This document shows positions 33,315 through 42,808 of a stretch of DNA of 64,000 nucleotides, one piece after another. Origin of the DNA: Paraglaciecola mesophila. Lineage in GTDB: Bacteria; Pseudomonadota; Gammaproteobacteria; Enterobacterales; Alteromonadaceae. The stretch spans positions 4,463,001 through 4,527,000 of the forward strand of contig NZ_CP047656.1 of assembly GCF_009906955.1 (NCBI RefSeq). Direction: 5' to 3'. The number at the start of each line of letters is the position of its first letter. Position 1 is the first letter of the stretch. The notes under the pieces are model-generated. The model searched no databases. It was not told where the DNA came from and saw only the letters and a program-made list of their open reading frames with translations. The position numbers and the translations under genes are program-made.

Positions 33315-33710
33315 ATGAGTGAAGAAGAAGGTTTAGACGATTGGGCAGCCGCCATGGCTGAACAAGCAGACGAAGAAAATAAAGACGCAGCGGCGACCGT
33401 TGCAGATTTTGACGAGCTTGAAGAAGATAAAGAGATCACCCCAGCGGAAAAACGTAAGTTAGATACGATCCTTGATATACCTGTGACTATTTCCATGGAA
33501 GTAGGGCGCAGTCACATCAGCATTCGTAATCTACTGCAATTAAACCAAGGATCTGTCGTTGAATTAGACCGCGTGGCCGGCGAACCACTCGATGTATTAG
33601 TAAATGGCACGTTGATTGCTCATGGTGAAGTAGTAGTCGTCAACGATAAATTTGGTATTCGCTTAACTGATGTTATTAGTCAACTGGAAAGAATCAAAAA
33701 GCTCCGCTAA
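33315..33710 (+). CDS. fliN: flagellar motor switch protein FliN
   Basis: A 131-residue protein with an acidic N-terminal 50 residues and the SpoA domain (ILDIPVTISMEVGRSHISIRNLLQLNQGSVVELDR, LIAHGEVVVVNDKFGIRLTDV). It forms the lower C-ring. It overlaps the following fliO frame by about 40 bases. Confidence 0.96.
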   Translation: MSEEEGLDDWAAAMAEQADEENKDAAATVADFDELEEDKEITPAEKRKLDTILDIPVTISMEVGRSHISIRNLLQLNQGSVVELDRVAGEPLDVLVNGTLIAHGEVVVVNDKFGIRLTDVISQLERIKKLR

Positions 33711-34170
33711 CAAAACGCCTTTTAAAACAAGGGTTTGGTTGCTTCTGAGCCCTCTGTTTTTAGCCTCAAATTCAGCGCTTGCTGAGGCCAAAACCCTCTC
33801 TGATACCACATCCATAGTGTCAATTTTTCTATCCCTTTTATTGGTTATCGCCGTGGTTTTTATGCTGGCGTTTATCATGCGACGGTTTAACGTCACTGGT
33901 GGTAGTACGGGACAACTAAAAGTTGTGGCTTCTTTAGCTGCAGGTACCAAAGAGAGAGTGTTGGTCATTGAAGTGGGTGATGAACAGCATTTGATTGGGG
34001 TAACGGCCCAAAATATTAATCATCTCGCTAAGCTTGATACGCCCATCGCAAAAGATAAAACGCCAAGCGGCGAGAATTTCAAAGATAAACTCAACTTGTT
34101 TATGGCTGGCAAGCTGCAGTCAAACGCCAATCCTGGCAGCAAGGACAAAGCAGGAGAGCGTGATGAATAA
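33670..34170 (+). CDS. fliO: flagellar biosynthetic protein FliO
   Basis: A 166-residue membrane protein. After a hydrophobic leader (RVWLLLSPLFLASNSALA) there is a transmembrane helix (IVSIFLSLLLVIAVVFMLAFIMRRF) and the cytoplasmic FliO domain (GQLKVVASLAAGTKERVLVIEVGDEQHLIGVT). It helps assemble FliP. The ATG at 33670 lies within fliN; a TTG about 65 bases further down, close to the leader, is an alternative start. Confidence 0.88.
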   Translation: MLLVNWKESKSSANKTPFKTRVWLLLSPLFLASNSALAEAKTLSDTTSIVSIFLSLLLVIAVVFMLAFIMRRFNVTGGSTGQLKVVASLAAGTKERVLVIEVGDEQHLIGVTAQNINHLAKLDTPIAKDKTPSGENFKDKLNLFMAGKLQSNANPGSKDKAGERDE

Positions 34171-34918
34171 AGTACTGTTGTTGCTAGTGGCGTTAGTGGT
34201 GCTAGCCGCGCCTAATTTAGCGCTTGCTGATCCTGGCATCCCTGCATTGACCATGACCGAGAATGCAGACGGCTCGCAAGATTACACCATGACATTGCAA
34301 GTCGTGGCGATTATGACAGCGCTTAGCTTGCTCCCGGCGTTTATTATGATGATGACCTCATTTACACGGATCATTATTGTGTTGTCTATTCTGCGTCAAG
34401 CGATCGGTTTGCAGCAGTCTCCTTCGAACCAAATTCTTATTGGTGTAAGCTTGTTTTTATCGATGTTTATTATGGCTCCTGTGTTTGAAAAAATTAACGA
34501 AACGGCGCTTCAACCTTATTTAAATGAGCAAATTACCTCAATACAAGCCTACGAGTTGGCCAAAGAGCCTTTACGTGGATTCATGCTTGCCCAGACACGC
34601 GTAAAAGATTTAGAAACTTTCGTTGAAATCGGTGGCTACGACGATCAATTTCAAGAGCCAGCTGATGTCCCAATGAATATTCTGATCCCAGCGTTTGTTA
34701 CCAGTGAACTAAAAACAGCGTTTCAGATTGGCTTTATGTTATTTATTCCTTTTCTTATTTTAGATTTGGTTGTGGCGTCTATCCTGATGGCGATGGGTAT
34801 GATGATGCTATCGCCGATGATTGTCTCCTTGCCTTTCAAATTAATGCTATTTGTGCTAGTAGACGGCTGGAACTTAATTTTTGGTACGCTAGCGAACAGC
34901 TTCGGAATGGGAACCTAG
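34163..34918 (+). CDS. fliP: flagellar export gate protein FliP
   Basis: A 251-residue multi-pass membrane protein with a cleavable signal peptide at 1-22 (MNKVLLLLVALVV..ALA). It has MTSFTRIIIVLSILRQAIGLQQSPSNQIL, the family signature, and C-terminal helices (LVVASILMAMGMMMLSPMIV). It builds the export gate with FliQ and FliR. The frame extends to 34034, but ATG at 34163 gives the signal peptide and has AGGAGA upstream, overlapping the fliO stop by eight bases. Confidence 0.95.
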   Translation: MNKVLLLLVALVVLAAPNLALADPGIPALTMTENADGSQDYTMTLQVVAIMTALSLLPAFIMMMTSFTRIIIVLSILRQAIGLQQSPSNQILIGVSLFLSMFIMAPVFEKINETALQPYLNEQITSIQAYELAKEPLRGFMLAQTRVKDLETFVEIGGYDDQFQEPADVPMNILIPAFVTSELKTAFQIGFMLFIPFLILDLVVASILMAMGMMMLSPMIVSLPFKLMLFVLVDGWNLIFGTLANSFGMGT

Positions 34919-34920
34919 TC

Positions 34921-35190
34921 ATGGCGCCAGAGGTCTTTGTTGATATCCTAAAAGAAGCGTTGAACATGGTGATTTTATTGGTATCCGCCATTATTTTGCC
35001 GAGTTTATTTGTAGGGCTAATTGTAGCGGTATTCCAAGCGGCCACCTCCATCAATGAGCAAACAATGAGCTTCTTACCCCGTTTAATTGTGACTTTACTG
35101 GCCTTGAGCTGGGGAGGACACTGGTTAGTGCAACAATTGATGGATTTCACCTTTACTATGGTGGAGCGAATCCCGGAAGTCGTTGGTTAA
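34921..35190 (+). CDS. fliQ: flagellar export gate protein FliQ
   Basis: An 89-residue, two-helix membrane protein, exactly the FliQ size. It has LKEALNMVILLVSAIILPSLFVGLIVAVFQAATSI-type helix 1 and VTLLALSWGGHWLV near helix 2. ATG follows the fliP stop by two bases. Confidence 0.95.
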   Translation: MAPEVFVDILKEALNMVILLVSAIILPSLFVGLIVAVFQAATSINEQTMSFLPRLIVTLLALSWGGHWLVQQLMDFTFTMVERIPEVVG

Positions 35191-35191
35191 C

Positions 35192-35971
35192 ATGGAGTTT
35201 TCTGCTGACGTCATTACGCAATTTATGGGTGATATGTTACTACCGTTTATGCGTATTTCCGGCATGTTAGCCACTATGGTTGGCCTGAGCGCGAAAACCG
35301 TTCCTACTACGGTACGTGCGTTACTCACTTTGTTTATCACCCTGATCATTCTACCTGTGATACCACCGGTACAGGTTGATGAGGTGTTTTCAGTGGGCAC
35401 TTTTCTATTAGTGATCCAGCAGCTGATTATTGGCATCTCATTGGGGTTCATTTCCACTATGGTGCTCAACACTTTTGTGTTAGCAGGGCAAGTGGTCGCT
35501 ATGCAGACAGGTCTTGGCTTTGCGTCAATTGTAGATCCGGTCAACGGAATTAACGTGCCAGCAGTTGGTCAATTTTACTTAATATTGGCGACCTTGCTCT
35601 TTTGGGCGTTAGATGGCCACTTAGCAATGATCCGCATGATAGTCATGAGCTTTACTGCGTTTCCCGTGGGTGAAGCTTGGTTGCAGCCAGAACAATTTAG
35701 AGAAATTGCCCATTGGGCAGGGTGGATGTTTATCTCAGCGGTAACCTTGTCTCTCGCGCCTATTGTATCTCTGTTGATAGTAAACTTAGCGTTTGGTGTT
35801 ATGACCAAGGCGGCTCCACAGTTAAACATTTTTAGCTTGGGTTTCAGTATTGCTCAAATCATGGGCTTGGTGATTATCTGGATCACTATGGACAACTTTA
35901 CTTATCATTTTGAAGTGCAGTGGGACAGGGCGCAACAGATGATGTGTCAGCTCGTTAGGGTGTGCCCTTGA
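35192..35971 (+). CDS. fliR: flagellar export gate protein FliR
   Basis: A 259-residue protein with several transmembrane helices (FMRISGMLATMVGLSAKTVP, LLVIQQLIIGISLGFISTMV, IVSLLIVNLAFGVMTKAAPQ) and the family pattern GxxxAAPQLN. It completes the FliPQR gate. The frame opens at TTG 35183 inside fliQ; I choose ATG 35192 one base after the fliQ stop, although its ribosome site (GGAAG) is distant. Confidence 0.94.
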   Translation: MEFSADVITQFMGDMLLPFMRISGMLATMVGLSAKTVPTTVRALLTLFITLIILPVIPPVQVDEVFSVGTFLLVIQQLIIGISLGFISTMVLNTFVLAGQVVAMQTGLGFASIVDPVNGINVPAVGQFYLILATLLFWALDGHLAMIRMIVMSFTAFPVGEAWLQPEQFREIAHWAGWMFISAVTLSLAPIVSLLIVNLAFGVMTKAAPQLNIFSLGFSIAQIMGLVIIWITMDNFTYHFEVQWDRAQQMMCQLVRVCP

Positions 35972-36047
35972 AGGCTTTTCTCAAAATGCTCCTGATAACA
36001 CGCCTTGAAGGAGCCCGAAAACAAGCCCTTAAAGGAGGCGGTTAGTC

Positions 36048-37172
36048 ATGTCTGACGCGAATGAAAAAACAGAAGACCCCACATCCAAAAAGATCACCGA
36101 CTCCAGAAAAAAGGGCCAAGTCGCGCGATCTAAAGAGCTCTCAACGGCCTTAGTGCTAGTCTTCAGTGCGGCGGCTTTTATCATGATGGGCGGGCAAATT
36201 GCCAGAGCGATCTATTTGGTCACCCAGCGCACATTCACTTTATCTCGTGACGAAACCTACGACTTTACTCATATGTTTCAAGCATGGGGCTCTGCAATTG
36301 AAACCGTCGCAACGCCTGTCATGTTATATATGGTGATCATTACGGCCGCGGGGATTTACGGCAATGTTGCACTTGGTGGATATAATTTCACGTGGCAAGG
36401 GGCTGCCCCAAAAGCAAATAAGTTAAATCCGCTTGCTGGCTTCAAGCGAATGTTTGGCATGAATGGTTTAGTTGAACTGCTTAAAGCCATTGCCAAGGTG
36501 ATCGTCGTCATGGGTATGGCCTATGTGGCTATGTTGGTATTCAAAGATGAAGCGTTACATTTAGATTTAGAGCTATACCCACAAAATTTATTTCATGCCA
36601 TGGACTTAATATCTTGGGCGTTTTTAATGCTGTGTTGTGCACTTATTCCTATCGCGGCGTTTGACGTGCCGTATCAAAGCTATAAGCACAACAAAGAAAT
36701 GAAAATGTCTAAACAGGAAGTGAAAGACGAAAACAAAAATGCTGAAGGTGACCCGCAAGTTAAGAATCGCATCCGTCGTCTACAATTTCAAGCCGCGGCA
36801 AATCGTATGATGCAAGAAGTGCCAACAGCAGATGTGGTTGTGACTAACCCAACGCACTACTCCATTGCCTTAAAATACGATCAGCAAGGCACGCGAGCCC
36901 CTGTGCTGGTGGCTAAAGGGGTGGACGAAATGGCCATGCATATTCGTAAAATCGCTGACGCACATGAGGTTCCGATTGTTGCTTCTCCTATGTTGGCTAG
37001 GGCAATTTACTACTCTACTGAGGTAGAGTCAGAGATCCCCACTCAATTGTTTATGGCTGTGGCGCAAATTTTGGCTTATGTCTTCCAATTAAAGGCCTAT
37101 AAAAATGGCAAAGGCAAGCGTCCGAAATCAGTACCGACTAACCTGCCAATCCCTTATGAGCTAAGGCGTTAA
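36048..37172 (+). CDS. flhB: flagellar export switch protein FlhB
   Basis: A 374-residue protein. The Lys-rich N-terminus (EKTEDPTSKKITDSRKKGQV) is typical. Four transmembrane helices are followed by a cytoplasmic domain with the autocleavage motif NPTH at 267-270. Cleavage there by FliK's signal changes export specificity. A perfect AAAGGAGG ribosome site lies nine bases upstream at 36031-36038. It follows fliR by 76 bases. Confidence 0.96.
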   Translation: MSDANEKTEDPTSKKITDSRKKGQVARSKELSTALVLVFSAAAFIMMGGQIARAIYLVTQRTFTLSRDETYDFTHMFQAWGSAIETVATPVMLYMVIITAAGIYGNVALGGYNFTWQGAAPKANKLNPLAGFKRMFGMNGLVELLKAIAKVIVVMGMAYVAMLVFKDEALHLDLELYPQNLFHAMDLISWAFLMLCCALIPIAAFDVPYQSYKHNKEMKMSKQEVKDENKNAEGDPQVKNRIRRLQFQAAANRMMQEVPTADVVVTNPTHYSIALKYDQQGTRAPVLVAKGVDEMAMHIRKIADAHEVPIVASPMLARAIYYSTEVESEIPTQLFMAVAQILAYVFQLKAYKNGKGKRPKSVPTNLPIPYELRR

Positions 37173-37236
37173 CTGACCTTTAACGCTTAGGGCTAGACTA
37201 AAGATTAAAGCCTATTGTTAGGTGGGTAATCTAATT

Positions 37237-37252
37237 TGGCGCGGTAGTTGCT
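37237..37252 (+). promoter_or_regulatory. sigma-54 promoter of flhA
   Basis: TGGCGC-GGTAG-TTGCT: one mismatch to the consensus, with exact GG-GC spacing. It lies in the 103-base gap between flhB and flhA. Transcription would start near 37263, leaving 13 bases before the GTG at 37276 or 31 before the ATG at 37294, which favours the ATG. Confidence 0.75.
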
Positions 37253-37275
37253 TTACTAGGTAAAACGTCCGCCAG

Positions 37276-39396
37276 GTGTCAAAAATACGCGTTATGCAAC
37301 TTACTGCTTACCTAAATCGTTTCGATAAAAATCAATTCCAGTCAGCCTTGTCTGGCCTTGGTGCTCCGCTTGTCTTGTTAGCTATCATGGGCATGGTCAT
37401 TTTACCCATGCCTGCGTTTCTTCTAGATGTGCTGTTTAGTTTCAATATCGCGTTGTCCCTCGTCATCATCTTGGTTTCGGTTTTCACTAAAAAACCAGTC
37501 GATTTTGGCATTTTCCCTCTTATATTGCTGATAGCAACCGTACTTCGTCTAGCGCTGAATGTTGCGTCAACACGAATTGTATTGCTTGAAGGGCATGAAG
37601 GTGGCGATGCAGCAGGTAAGGTGATTCAAGCATTTGGTGAGGTCGTTATCGGCGGTAATTATGCTGTGGGTATTGTGGTGTTCGCCATTCTTTTGATTAT
37701 CAATTTTAAAGTGGTGACTGCAGGCGCTGGGCGTATTTCTGAAGTAAGTGCACGATTCACCCTAGACGCTATGCCTGGTAAACAGATGGCAATTGATGCC
37801 GATCTGAACGCTGGGTTTATCGATCAAGATGAAGCGCGTAAACGCCGTTTTGAAGTGACCAGTGAGGCAGATTTTTATGGCTCAATGGACGGTGCATCTA
37901 AGTTTGTAAAAGGCGATGCGGTTGCAGGCTTGTTTATTATGTTGATTAACATAGTAGGTGGCTTGTTCATTGGCATTTTTCAGCATGATTTGGCCTTTGG
38001 CCAAGCTGTCGAAATCTACACCTTGCTGACCATAGGTGATGGATTAGTCGCACAAATTCCTTCGTTATTATTATCCGTTGCAACGGCGATTATTGTGACT
38101 CGTGAAAACGACTCTCAAGAGATGGGGCAAGAGCTCACTCGTCAACTCGGTAACCGTCAAGCGCTATACATTACTAGCGGTATTTTGTTTGTCATGGGCA
38201 TTGTCCCAGGCATGCCACATGTGGCGTTCTTAGGGTTCAGTGCGTTAATTGGTGGTTATGCATATTTCCAATATTGGAACGAAAAGAAAATGGCAGAGCA
38301 GCCTGAAGTGTTAGCGCCTACCCCAGATCGTGGTAACGCGAAACCTGCTGAAATAAAAGAACTTGGTTGGGACGACGTGCAACATGTCGATACCATCGGA
38401 TTAGAAGTAGGGTATAGATTAATTCCCTTGGTTGATAAGTCCCAAGGCGGCGAATTATTGACGCGTATTAAAGGCGTGCGTAAAAAGTTATCTCAAGAAT
38501 TGGGCTTTCTTATTCCGCCTGTACATATTCGCGATAACTTAGACTTGAGCCCAAATAATTATACGATATCTATGTTAGGTGTATCGGTCGGTGAAGCTGA
38601 AATTAGCCACGACGATGAACTGGCGATTAACCCAGGCCAAGTGTTTGGCAAACTAGACGGCACAGTGACAAAAGACCCAGCCTTTGGCTTGGATGCCGTG
38701 TGGATCCGCTCCAACCAGCGCGAACACGCTCAGACATTGGGTTACACCGTGGTTGACAGTGCTACTGTGGTTGCAACGCATTTAAGTCAGTTGCTTACCA
38801 ACAATGCCTACCAATTACTCGGTCACGAAGAAGTTCAACAGCTGCTCGACATGCTTGCCAAGCAAAGCCCTAAACTGGTAGAAGGTTTGGTACCGGATAT
38901 TCTATCACTTAGCACTGTGGTGAAGGTCTTGCAGACCTTATTGTACGAGGGAGTGCCTATCCGCGATTTGCGCACTATCGTGCAAACTCTGTGTGAGTAT
39001 GGGCCGAAGAGTCAAGATCCAGACGTGTTGGTATCCGCTTTGCGTATTGCACTGAAGCGCTTAATCATTCAAGAAATCAACGGTGGCCAAGTCGAATTAC
39101 CAGTCATAACTTTGGCGCCAGAGTTGGAACAGATGTTGCACCAGTCTCTACAAGCCGGTGGTGGAGATGGCGCAGGCATAGAGCCAGGTTTGGCGGAACG
39201 TTTACAGAAGTCGCTAAATGACGCATCTCAACAACAAGAATTGGCGGGTGAGCCTGCGGTATTACTGACCTCAGGCATGTTACGCCCAGTGCTATCTAGG
39301 TTCTTGAAGCACGCAGTACAAGGTTTGCATGTGTTGTCATATCAAGAAATTCCAGATGACAAACAAATCAAAATAGTCAGTTCGGTGGGTCAATAG
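37276..39396 (+). CDS. flhA: flagellar export platform protein FlhA
   Basis: A 706-residue export platform protein. The N-terminal part has about eight transmembrane helices (LVLLAIMGMVILPMPAFLLDVLFS, ALSLVIILVSVF) and the conserved cytoplasmic FHIPEP loop (NVASTRIVLL, GRISEVSARFTLDAMPGKQMAIDADLNAG). The C-terminal half is the substrate/chaperone docking ring. The GTG at 37276 and an ATG at 37294 are both possible starts; the latter lies better relative to the sigma-54 promoter and aligns with the usual N-terminus. It is followed by flhF. Confidence 0.95.
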   Translation: MSKIRVMQLTAYLNRFDKNQFQSALSGLGAPLVLLAIMGMVILPMPAFLLDVLFSFNIALSLVIILVSVFTKKPVDFGIFPLILLIATVLRLALNVASTRIVLLEGHEGGDAAGKVIQAFGEVVIGGNYAVGIVVFAILLIINFKVVTAGAGRISEVSARFTLDAMPGKQMAIDADLNAGFIDQDEARKRRFEVTSEADFYGSMDGASKFVKGDAVAGLFIMLINIVGGLFIGIFQHDLAFGQAVEIYTLLTIGDGLVAQIPSLLLSVATAIIVTRENDSQEMGQELTRQLGNRQALYITSGILFVMGIVPGMPHVAFLGFSALIGGYAYFQYWNEKKMAEQPEVLAPTPDRGNAKPAEIKELGWDDVQHVDTIGLEVGYRLIPLVDKSQGGELLTRIKGVRKKLSQELGFLIPPVHIRDNLDLSPNNYTISMLGVSVGEAEISHDDELAINPGQVFGKLDGTVTKDPAFGLDAVWIRSNQREHAQTLGYTVVDSATVVATHLSQLLTNNAYQLLGHEEVQQLLDMLAKQSPKLVEGLVPDILSLSTVVKVLQTLLYEGVPIRDLRTIVQTLCEYGPKSQDPDVLVSALRIALKRLIIQEINGGQVELPVITLAPELEQMLHQSLQAGGGDGAGIEPGLAERLQKSLNDASQQQELAGEPAVLLTSGMLRPVLSRFLKHAVQGLHVLSYQEIPDDKQIKIVSSVGQ

Positions 39397-39430
39397 TTCG
39401 TCACCAGATGCAAGTAGCAAGGGGTAAATT

Positions 39431-40759
39431 GTGAAAATTAGACGCTTTTATGGCAAAGATATGCGAGAAGCATTGAAACAGGTCAAAGATGAGTTAGGCG
39501 ATGACGCGGTTATTATGTCTAATAAGAAACTGAGTGACGGCGTAGAAATTGTCGCAGCTTATGATAAAGAGCCAGTGCATGCGCCTAAGCGTCAACAAGC
39601 TCCAACAACACCTGAGTCAAAACGCCGAGTGGAAGCTACCCCTACGCTTAGCGAAATCATTGGTGATAGTGGGCCTGATAGCCTAAGAGCATTGCTCGAA
39701 AAGCAGATTCAGGCGAAAGAGTCAGCTGTACAGGCCAACTCCAACGTACAAGCTAGCGCAATTGCCCCTCAGCGAACAGCGACGCAAAGCGAAACACGCC
39801 CAACGCAAGCACGCACGGCTAATGAGCCCCAGCAGGATGCACTGAATGAGATGCGTCAAGAGCTGGCTTCACTGCGTAATGTGCTGCAATTTCAAGTAGC
39901 AGGTTTAATCCAGCAAGATAAAGGGCGTAGTCACCCATTACACGGATACTTGACCAGCAAACTTCAAGGTATGGGGATTAGCCAAGCGCTCGCCAATGAA
40001 GTGGTGTCTTATACGCCAGCGGACACTGATGAGCGCCAAGCGTGGTTGTTTCTACTTAAGTTGTTAGCTAATCGTATTCAAACAGAAGAAAATAACTTGC
40101 TGGCGAAAGGGGGAGTTGCGGTATTAATGGGTCCAACGGGCACAGGTAAAACGACGACCGTGGCAAAGCTCGCAGCGCAAGCCGCGCAAAAATACGGGGC
40201 GGAAAATGTCGGTTTGATCACCCTAGATAGCTATCGAATTGCCGCCTATGAGCAAATATCCACATATGCGCGGATAATTGGTTGTTCGGTCAAAAAAGCA
40301 CAAAACGCTGAAGAATTGTCCGATCTGTTATTTCAGTTTAGAAATAAACGTCTTATTCTAATTGATACTGCCGGATTTGGGCAAAGAGATGTTAGACTGA
40401 TCAAACAGTTAGAAACACTAAAGCAAAGTACGACAGCAAATATCAACAGTTATTTGGTGATGCAAGCCAATAGCCAATATCAAGTCATGCAGCAAACTAT
40501 TGCTGCGTACAAACAGATTTCTTTACAGGGTTGTATTTTCACCAAAATAGATGAATGCTACAGTCTTGGAGAAGCAATTAGTGCGGCCATCGAGCACAAA
40601 TTGCCCGTGAGTTTTATAACCGATGGCCAAAAGGTTCCGGAAGACTTAAAAGTGGCAGATGCAAAATTTTTAATAACCAGCGCCGCCAAGCTTTATAAAA
40701 AGCATGTATTAATTCATACTAGTGATAATTCACTAAATAACACAGCAGTGGCAGTATGA
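39431..40759 (+). CDS. flhF: signal-recognition-type GTPase FlhF
   Basis: A 442-residue SRP-family GTPase that fixes the flagellum at the cell pole. It has a B domain (MKIRRFYGKDMREALKQVKDELG), an acidic/Gln-rich linker to about 140, and the NG domain with P-loop GPTGTGKT at 234-241 and LILIDTAGFGQRDV. GTG start at 39431 with AAGGGG upstream. The stop overlaps the next ATG (ATGA). Confidence 0.95.
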   Translation: MKIRRFYGKDMREALKQVKDELGDDAVIMSNKKLSDGVEIVAAYDKEPVHAPKRQQAPTTPESKRRVEATPTLSEIIGDSGPDSLRALLEKQIQAKESAVQANSNVQASAIAPQRTATQSETRPTQARTANEPQQDALNEMRQELASLRNVLQFQVAGLIQQDKGRSHPLHGYLTSKLQGMGISQALANEVVSYTPADTDERQAWLFLLKLLANRIQTEENNLLAKGGVAVLMGPTGTGKTTTVAKLAAQAAQKYGAENVGLITLDSYRIAAYEQISTYARIIGCSVKKAQNAEELSDLLFQFRNKRLILIDTAGFGQRDVRLIKQLETLKQSTTANINSYLVMQANSQYQVMQQTIAAYKQISLQGCIFTKIDECYSLGEAISAAIEHKLPVSFITDGQKVPEDLKVADAKFLITSAAKLYKKHVLIHTSDNSLNNTAVAV

Positions 40760-41622
40760 TTGAGGATCAAGCAAGTAGCTTAAGAAGAATGAATCAATCG
40801 CGATTAATTAAAGTTATCGCCGTAACCGGTGGCAAGGGCGGCGTGGGTAAAACCAACGTCACATTAAATACCGCAATCTCTATGGCCCAACAGGGTAAGA
40901 GAGTCATGGTATTGGATGCGGACTTGGGGTTAGCTAACGTTGATGTGTTACTTGGTTTGCGTGTGGTTAAAAACCTTTCCCATGTGCTTTCTGGTGAATG
41001 CACCCTAGATGAAGTGCTCGTGGAAGGCCCTTGTGGAATTAAGATCGCGCCAGCAACATCTGGTAGCCAATCCATGACAGAACTCACGCCGACAGAACAT
41101 GCAGGTTTGATCCGCGCATTCAGCGAACTACGTTCGCAAATCGATGTACTGATTGTGGATACTGCTGCGGGGATTTCTGACATGGTGTTAAGTTTCTCGC
41201 GAGCGTCCCAAGACATATTGGTCGTGGTGTGTGATGAACCCACTTCACTTACCGATGCTTACGCATTGATCAAAATTCTAAATAAAGAGCACGGTGTTTT
41301 TCGCTTTAAAATTGTCGCTAACATGGTGCGCAACATGCGAGAAGGCCAAGAGTTATTTAATAAATTGACCAAGGTTACAAATCGTTTTCTGGATGTCGCT
41401 TTAGAGCTAGTGGCAACGGTACCGTTTGATGAAAATATACGTAAATCGGTGCGTAAGCAAAAAGCCATTGTAGAAGCGTACCCGAATTCCCCTGCTGCTG
41501 TGGCAATTAAAAAATTAGCTCAGCAAGCGTCCGGCTGGCCAGTACCTTCGCAGCCAGGGGGGCACTTAGAGTTTTTCCTTGAACAGCTTATTGTTAAAAA
41601 AGCTGTGGGCGATGTTCGGTGA
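40756..41622 (+). CDS. flhG: MinD-like flagellar number regulator FlhG (FleN)
   Basis: A 288-residue ParA/MinD-type ATPase that limits the number of polar flagella and holds FlrA in check. The deviant Walker A KGGVGKT is at 27-33, the switch regions are VLDADLGLANVDVLLGL and VDTAAGISDMVLSF. Translational coupling to flhF through ATGA. Its stop is in turn overlapped by the fliA GTG. Confidence 0.95.
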   Translation: MIEDQASSLRRMNQSRLIKVIAVTGGKGGVGKTNVTLNTAISMAQQGKRVMVLDADLGLANVDVLLGLRVVKNLSHVLSGECTLDEVLVEGPCGIKIAPATSGSQSMTELTPTEHAGLIRAFSELRSQIDVLIVDTAAGISDMVLSFSRASQDILVVVCDEPTSLTDAYALIKILNKEHGVFRFKIVANMVRNMREGQELFNKLTKVTNRFLDVALELVATVPFDENIRKSVRKQKAIVEAYPNSPAAVAIKKLAQQASGWPVPSQPGGHLEFFLEQLIVKKAVGDVR

Positions 41623-42347
41623 ACAGTAAAGCCGCTGCATATCAGCAGTTAGATGACAGAAATGCGTTAGTGGAGCGTCATGCGCCATTAGTTAAACGCA
41701 TTGCCCATCATTTAATTGCGCGTTTGCCAGCCAGTGTGCTGGTAGACGATTTAATTCAAGCAGGTATGATCGGTCTGCTTGAGGCTTCACGTAATTTCGA
41801 TGGTTCAAAAGGCGCGAGTTTTGAGACGTTCGCAGGTATTCGAATTCGTGGCTCTATGCTGGATGAAATTCGAAAAGGCGATTGGACACCGCGTTCTGTG
41901 CACAAAAATGGCCGGGCAATAACCGATGCTATAAATAAAGTAGAGCGTGAGACTGGCCGAGATGCCAGAGACGTCGATATTGCTAAGAAACTAGAGGTGA
42001 GTATCGAGCAATACCATCAAATGCTTAGCGAAGTAAACGCGGGCAAAATTATTGGTATGGAGGATTTAGGGGTGACGGAGGATGTTGTCACCACAGAACA
42101 GACCAAAGGCTCAGATACCCCCTTTGAAGATTTACTTCAAGGGTCCTTTCAAAAGGCGTTGGCCCATGCCATTACCACCTTGCCCGAGCGTGAAGCTATT
42201 GTGTTGTCATTGTATTATGACGAAGAATTAAATTTACGCGAAATCGGTGAAGTGTTAGATGTAAGTGAGTCACGTGTTAGCCAAATACACAGTCAAGCGA
42301 TGCTAAAACTAAAAAGTAAAATGCAAACTTGGCGTATTGAAGAATAA
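41619..42347 (+). CDS. fliA: flagellar sigma-28 factor FliA
   Basis: A 242-residue RNA polymerase sigma factor for late flagellar genes. Region 2 contains LVDDLIQAGMIGLLEASRNFD and the -10-recognition FETFAGIRIRGSMLDEIRKGDW; region 4 contains LPEREAIVLSLYYDEELNLREIGEVLDVSESRVSQIHSQA. The GTG start overlaps the flhG stop (GTGA). No match to a FliA promoter was found by eye in front of the local flagellin. Confidence 0.95.
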   Translation: MNSKAAAYQQLDDRNALVERHAPLVKRIAHHLIARLPASVLVDDLIQAGMIGLLEASRNFDGSKGASFETFAGIRIRGSMLDEIRKGDWTPRSVHKNGRAITDAINKVERETGRDARDVDIAKKLEVSIEQYHQMLSEVNAGKIIGMEDLGVTEDVVTTEQTKGSDTPFEDLLQGSFQKALAHAITTLPEREAIVLSLYYDEELNLREIGEVLDVSESRVSQIHSQAMLKLKSKMQTWRIEE

Positions 42348-42394
42348 ACCAATAACATACAAATATTGTGATTTTGCCCTGAGCGGAGATTATT

Positions 42395-42778
42395 TTGGAT
42401 AAAAATATGAAAATTTTGGTTGTTGATGATTTCTCGACCATGCGTCGAATCATCAAAAACCTATTGAAGGATTTAGGCTTTACCAACATTCAAGAAGCCG
42501 ATGACGGAAGTACAGCACTGCCTATGTTGCAACAAGGTGACTTCGATTTTGTGGTAACCGATTGGAATATGCCCGGCATGCAAGGCATTGATTTATTGCG
42601 AGCGATTCGTGCCGACGAAAACCTAAAACATACCCCAGTGTTAATGGTTACTGCTGAAGCGAAAAAAGAGCAAATAGTGGCAGCTGCGCAAGCAGGTGTG
42701 AACGGTTACGTGATCAAACCTTTTACAGCGGCAACCCTTAAAGAGAAGTTGGCGAAAATCTTTGAACGTTTAGGTTAA
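42395..42778 (+). CDS. cheY: chemotaxis response regulator CheY
   Basis: A 127-residue single receiver. The acidic pair is Asp11-Asp12, the phosphorylation site Asp56 (VVTDWNMPG), with Thr86 and Lys108. It binds FliM to change rotation. The start is TTG at 42395, giving MDKNMKILVVDDFS, the form I recall for Shewanella-type CheY; GGAG lies six bases upstream. The ATG four codons later is less well spaced. Confidence 0.95.
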   Translation: MDKNMKILVVDDFSTMRRIIKNLLKDLGFTNIQEADDGSTALPMLQQGDFDFVVTDWNMPGMQGIDLLRAIRADENLKHTPVLMVTAEAKKEQIVAAAQAGVNGYVIKPFTAATLKEKLAKIFERLG

Positions 42779-42808
42779 TCAGGCTTTTTCAACAATAAGG
42801 AAGACCTT

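Noticed and set aside
42395..42406. ATG four codons inside cheY as the real start
   Set aside because: The TTG gives the N-terminus I recall for related CheY proteins and has better ribosome-site spacing.
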